A stretch of DNA of 64,000 nucleotides from Paenactinomyces guangxiensis (GTDB taxonomy: Bacteria > Bacillota > Bacilli > Thermoactinomycetales > Thermoactinomycetaceae), in NCBI RefSeq assembly GCF_016055185.1, contig NZ_JAECVR010000002.1, positions 1-64,000 on the forward strand, in the 5' to 3' direction. Under the pieces are notes generated by a model. That model did not search any database. It was not told where the DNA came from and saw only the letters and a list, made by a program, of their open reading frames with translations. Both the position numbers and the translations under genes were made by a program. Within the stretch, counting starts at the first letter, position 1; the number at the start of each line of letters is the position of its first letter. This document shows positions 60,281 to 64,000 of the stretch, piece after piece.

Positions 60281-62905
60281 TTATTTACTTTCTCCACTTA
60301 AAATCTCCACAAATCCCTGATTTCCATCAACGCGGATCATTTGTCCGTTTTTGATTTTCTGGGTGGCATCATCCACTCCCACCACGGCCGGGATTCCATA
60401 CTCTCGAGCTACAACAGAACCGTGTGTCATCAATCCGCCAACCTCTGTAACCAATGCCTTGGCTGATTGAAACAAAGGAGTCCAACCGGGGTCGGTATGG
60501 GGAGCAACGAGAATTTCCCCTTCATTGAGATGGGCTTCTTCCGGTTTTAAAACGATCCGGGCTTTTCCTTCTACAATGCCTGCGGAAACCGGGCTTCCGA
60601 CAAGAGCCCCTTCGGGAAATTTCTCTTTCCCGGCGGAGCCTGTTACAATCTCTCCTTCGCTCGTCATCAGTCTGGGTGGTTTCAATGCTTGGTGCCATTC
60701 ATATTTTTCTTTCCGGCATGCAACAAATGAAGAGACATCTTGTTTAAACTCCCCTTTTAGAAGTTGAATCAACTCGTCAAGAGTGAAGAAAAAGACATCT
60801 TCTGCTTGCAGTAGAACCCCTTTGTTTACCAATTTGTCCGCTTCGGCCATAATGGCTTTTTTACATTCATCCAGTATCAATGTAAACAGATATTTGTGGT
60901 GTTCCCTCAGCCCGCCAAAATATCGGTATACCTCAATAAGGCGTTTGACCCGTTTAGACTTAAAACCATGATGTCCAACATGATCCATCATTCTCCGCGC
61001 AGCTTTCCGGGCTTCCTGTTCTCCATGTATAAATTTTTGCCGGTGTTCTCCCGGCTTCACACTGCGCATGTGTCCCAGGATGGCAGGAACCAGCTGGGTT
61101 GGTGTTTCACGCCAGCGAGGTCTTGTCAGGTCAATTTCTCCCGGACATCTCATTCCATATTTTGAGATAAAATCTTCAAAGGCTTGTTTAAATCTCTCTC
61201 CTCCGCTTACGTTTGCCAGCCCTTTATAGAAGGTCCGGTCACTCGCATGTTTCAGATATTCTTCCACTTCTGGCAATTCCCGAACCAGATCGGCCAAATC
61301 ACCAATTTGCAGGCCCATTTCACTGGTGATATTACCAGGGAGGGATTTATTTAACTGGTGCAGTTCTTTATCATCACCCAGTAATCTTTTTAACAAGATG
61401 AATGAGATTGGGAAACAGACCGGGTAAGGAAAGAGATTCCGTGAAACATCCTTTCCTAAAATGCTTAATTCGTGTTGAATCGCTTCCAGACGCCTGGCTC
61501 CGTTTACCCTCTGCAAAGCTTCTCGAATTTCTGTCCACTTTTTCTGCATATAGCTTTCAACTTTGCTTTTCGCTAATTTCGGGTCACGTTTCCAAAGATT
61601 TCTCCATACCTCTTTGATGATTGGGGTCATAAATCGACGGGCTGACTTAACTAACCCCGGTTTAGGGGGAACTTGCCGAAACTCGGGCCGCTGAATGACT
61701 TCACTGATGGCGCGGCCGGTTGCTTCATCTATTAACTGGTGAACAACTCTGGGAAATATTTTTCTTCCCAGCTTGGTACGAAGCACTTCTGTAGGATCAA
61801 TAAACAGACGTCCCCCTGCTTCTAAAAAAATATGTTTCGGAAAGACTGTTTGTAAGACGGAAATTCCCAGTGGTTTTATGGGATCTGTCATCATTTGTAC
61901 ATGACCGAATGAGAGCATGACACGAAGCGGTTCCCGGGGGATGGCGGGCAGAGGATACAGCGATGTGATCGGACGGCTTTGTACAACGAAGATCTTACCG
62001 TTCTCAATACAAAACTCTATATCTTGCGGAGAGCCAAAATGTTTCTCGATTCTTTTTCCCAGATCAGCCAAACCAAAAATCTGGCTGTCCGTTAAAGCTT
62101 GTTTGGTCTGTTGACTCGGAGGCAAATCTTTTTTCTGCGTACCTCCTTCAGTCAGTGAGAAAACCGCGACTTTCTTTTCCGATATGTTTTTATGAATGAT
62201 TTGTCCGGCTTTCACTCTATATAAATCGGCTGACACCATTCCGGATACAATAGCTTCCCCCAGCCCGAAACTGGCATCGATGGAAACCACGTTGCGATTT
62301 CCATTTACAGGATCAGCGGTAAAAAGGATGCCTGAGATTTCCGGATTCACCATCCTTTGCACCACAACCGACAGGTAAACCTGACGATGGTCAAAGCCAT
62401 TTTTGGAGCGATAGGAAATGGCACGATCTGTAAACAAAGACGCCCAGCATTTTTGAATATGTTGAAGCAGTTCTTCCTGCCCCTTTATGTTCAAATAGGT
62501 ATCCTGCTGTCCGGCGAACGAAGCGGTAGGCAGATCTTCAGCCGTAGCACTGGAACGGACGGCATAAGCATAAGTTTTTCCGACCGATTCCCACGCATAA
62601 ATCATTTCACTTTTCAACCGGGAGGGGATCTCTAATTGTTGTAAATGGGTCCGGATACGTTCTCCAACCTTTCGCAATTGATCTAAATCATTTGGATTCA
62701 TTGCATTCAGTTCATCGAACAGAGAATCCATTTTAGGGCTTGTGGCAATAAAATCCTTATACGCGTATGTTGTCACACAGAATCCGCCGGGTACCGGAAA
62801 GCCGGCCTTACTCAGTTCACCCAGGTTTGCTCCTTTACCTCCGACAAAAGGAAGACTGGAACGGTCCACTTGATTAAAAAACAAAACATGTGAATGCATT
62901 TGCAC
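60281..62905 (-). CDS. Rifampicin phosphotransferase (RPH)/PEP-synthase family enzyme, second paralogue
   Basis: This 874-residue paralogue of 27517-30165 has the same layout: GGKGANLGELSKAGFPVPGG, YAVRSSATAEDLPTASFAGQ, and phosphohistidine domain with His828 in GGLMTHGSVVAREYGIPAVV. The two differ mainly in the middle substrate-binding domain, so their substrates may differ. It has its own palindromic operator region at 62987-63061. Confidence 0.8.
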   Translation of the reverse strand: MQMHSHVLFFNQVDRSSLPFVGGKGANLGELSKAGFPVPGGFCVTTYAYKDFIATSPKMDSLFDELNAMNPNDLDQLRKVGERIRTHLQQLEIPSRLKSEMIYAWESVGKTYAYAVRSSATAEDLPTASFAGQQDTYLNIKGQEELLQHIQKCWASLFTDRAISYRSKNGFDHRQVYLSVVVQRMVNPEISGILFTADPVNGNRNVVSIDASFGLGEAIVSGMVSADLYRVKAGQIIHKNISEKKVAVFSLTEGGTQKKDLPPSQQTKQALTDSQIFGLADLGKRIEKHFGSPQDIEFCIENGKIFVVQSRPITSLYPLPAIPREPLRVMLSFGHVQMMTDPIKPLGISVLQTVFPKHIFLEAGGRLFIDPTEVLRTKLGRKIFPRVVHQLIDEATGRAISEVIQRPEFRQVPPKPGLVKSARRFMTPIIKEVWRNLWKRDPKLAKSKVESYMQKKWTEIREALQRVNGARRLEAIQHELSILGKDVSRNLFPYPVCFPISFILLKRLLGDDKELHQLNKSLPGNITSEMGLQIGDLADLVRELPEVEEYLKHASDRTFYKGLANVSGGERFKQAFEDFISKYGMRCPGEIDLTRPRWRETPTQLVPAILGHMRSVKPGEHRQKFIHGEQEARKAARRMMDHVGHHGFKSKRVKRLIEVYRYFGGLREHHKYLFTLILDECKKAIMAEADKLVNKGVLLQAEDVFFFTLDELIQLLKGEFKQDVSSFVACRKEKYEWHQALKPPRLMTSEGEIVTGSAGKEKFPEGALVGSPVSAGIVEGKARIVLKPEEAHLNEGEILVAPHTDPGWTPLFQSAKALVTEVGGLMTHGSVVAREYGIPAVVGVDDATQKIKNGQMIRVDGNQGFVEILSGESK

Positions 62906-62986
62906 ATTTCTCCTCTCTATTCAACATTGAGAAGACTTGCTGTTATTATCTGCATGAAAGAAAGAACATTTATTTATCTGATATAT

Positions 62987-63061
62987 AGTAAGTGCTTACT
63001 TTACAATGGATCGAGTTCATTCTAGCATATTTCTTTATGAATATAAAGTAAGTGGTACCTT
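62987..63061 (-). promoter_or_regulatory. Operator region of the second RPH-family gene
   Basis: AGTAAGTGCTTACT (62987-63000) is a palindrome (AGTAAG and CTTACT around TG), and AGTAAG recurs at 63047-63052 as a half or degraded site. On the minus strand an extended -10 TGCTAGAAT lies between them. The palindrome is unlike the TTGACCAAATGGTCAA site of the other paralogue, so a different repressor is expected. Confidence 0.6.
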
Positions 63062-63078
63062 TATTTTTTTCTCAATAA

Positions 63079-63106
63079 ACACCCTGACCGGATATAGTCA
63101 GGGTGT
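63079..63106 (-). terminator. Terminator of the HAD phosphatase gene, overlapping its stop codon
   Basis: ACACCCTGAC (63079-63088) pairs with GTCAGGGTGT (63097-63106). On the minus strand the last sense codons and TGA stop of the HAD gene lie in the first arm; TTTATTG follows the stem. Confidence 0.8.
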
Positions 63107-63934
63107 TTTGGCACGGGAGAAGGGATGGATAAGATGATTGTGGATCAGGTGGGAAACCCCATCTGCATCATTGGAGGGAACAATTACCTTTGCCTGCTGC
63201 AAAACAGAGGGGTGAGCATTGGCCACTGCGGCTGATAGCCCCGCCCGGCTGAGCATGGACAAATCATTGCAATGATCGCCAATCGCTGCTGCTTTTTCAG
63301 GGACAAGGTGAAGCTTTTGCAGCAAGCGGGCTAACGCATTTCCCTTGGACGCCCCTGCAGGCAGAATTTCAAAGTAGTTGTCCGAGGAAGCGATAAAATC
63401 AACGGGGAGGTGGATGGTCCGGGACCATTCCTGCAACAGGTTTATTTCTTCCGGACCGCCTACAGCCACGATTTTGATACAAGGGGTGTCCGGGATTTGC
63501 TCAAAAGAAGGAATAACTTCCGGTTGAAAATCGTTTTGGTCTGCCCAGGCTTGTGTCTGCGGGCTGACTTTCCTGGCATAAACACGGTCAACCCCATAAG
63601 CAAACAGATCGACTGCAGATGGCATTTTTTGCTCCAGATCTTGCAAAACAGCCATCATCAAGTCTCTGGACATCGTATGGATCGGGAGCAGAGACTGGGT
63701 CGCCGGTTCGTATAAAATAGCCCCGTTACACAGAATGACAGGGAACAGAAGCTCCAGTTGGTCAATCATCCGTTTTGATTCCAAATAGTTGCGGCCGGTG
63801 GCTAAAGTGAAACATCCCCCCAGACGCCGGAAAAGAGAGATGCTTCGCAAATTTTCTTTTGAGATTTCATTCTTGCTGTTCAACAGTGTTCCGTCAATAT
63901 CTGAAACCAGAAAAGGATATTGCAGAGAACTCAT
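63098..63934 (-). CDS. Cof-type HAD-IIB phosphatase
   Basis: This 278-residue HAD-superfamily protein has motif I SDIDGTLLNS, motif II LATGR, and motif IV GDHCNDLSML, with a C2B cap between, as in YwpJ/YkrA-type Cof phosphatases. It dephosphorylates sugar phosphates or FMN-like substrates; which one is unknown. It starts at ATG 63934 behind GGAG. Confidence 0.88.
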   Translation of the reverse strand: MSSLQYPFLVSDIDGTLLNSKNEISKENLRSISLFRRLGGCFTLATGRNYLESKRMIDQLELLFPVILCNGAILYEPATQSLLPIHTMSRDLMMAVLQDLEQKMPSAVDLFAYGVDRVYARKVSPQTQAWADQNDFQPEVIPSFEQIPDTPCIKIVAVGGPEEINLLQEWSRTIHLPVDFIASSDNYFEILPAGASKGNALARLLQKLHLVPEKAAAIGDHCNDLSMLSRAGLSAAVANAHPSVLQQAKVIVPSNDADGVSHLIHNHLIHPFSRAKTP

Positions 63935-64000
63935 GGGGTGATCAGCTCCTTTATTAATAAAGCTAACTTATTTGCTTGAAAAAGTCATTGAGAAAAGGTT

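Overview
The window looks like chromosomal DNA of a spore-forming-type Bacillota (Bacillales; a moderately thermophilic group such as Thermoactinomycetaceae is my guess, low confidence). Reasons: strong GGAGG-type ribosome binding sites with many TTG/GTG starts, sigma-A promoters, an exact PerR box and a Fur-family 7-1-7 box before a PfeT-type iron ATPase, TetR-type operators, YyaL/YhzD/YqjF/RNase Z/LplJ homologues, and GC near 48%. No rRNA, CRISPR array or intact transposase was seen.

Layout. 1-7 kb: the 3' end of a LutC-like gene, L-rhamnose mutarotase, an L-fucose/L-arabinose isomerase-family enzyme, then a RhaTPQS-type sugar ABC importer; together a 6-deoxysugar (probably L-rhamnose) uptake and catabolism locus. 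7-9 kb: a DUF3888 secreted protein, a 58-residue small gene and an SDR. 9.5-12.9 kb: a three-gene operon (ATP-grasp ligase, GNAT-like protein, Rieske oxygenase). 13-18.3 kb: a patchwork of small and broken genes (nucleotidyltransferase, amidoligase remnant, GNAT, frameshifted TPR regulator, two Nudix genes, orphan small genes). 18.7-25 kb: YyaL, PfeT, YhzD, MFS. 24.9-27.2 kb: ECF sigma factor with its anti-sigma factor. 27.5-30.2 kb and 60.3-62.9 kb: two paralogous rifampicin-phosphotransferase-family enzymes, each behind a different palindromic operator. 30-40 kb: serine hydrolase, RNase Z, HisC, metallo-hydrolase, RecQ, LplJ, with two structured remnants of IS200/IS605 (TnpB) type.

41.8-47.2 kb (minus strand): a tightly coupled operon of KAS III-like synthase, ATP-grasp ligase, NAD-dependent epimerase/dehydratase, lactonase-like metallo-hydrolase and F390-synthetase/PaaK-like adenylating enzyme. 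Its ATP-grasp protein is a paralogue of the one at 9.5 kb. This is the best candidate for an undescribed biosynthetic system.

47.7-57.6 kb (plus strand): a phenylacetate degradation operon with its own TetR regulator (PaaABCD epoxidase, PaaK ligase, EthD protein, two 3-hydroxyacyl-CoA dehydrogenase-type proteins, thiolase, aldehyde dehydrogenase, FlK-like thioesterase). PaaE, PaaG and PaaZ are absent. 57.6-64 kb: YqjF-like protein, a third TnpB-type remnant, a small hydrophilic protein, tRNA-Leu, a lone holin-like gene, two tandem tRNA-Pro, the second RPH paralogue and a Cof-type HAD phosphatase.

A short dispersed repeat (core GACACACACTTTCACA, in three copies preceded by CAGAATTCTG) occurs at least five times and in one case has been translated into the PaaK C-terminus.
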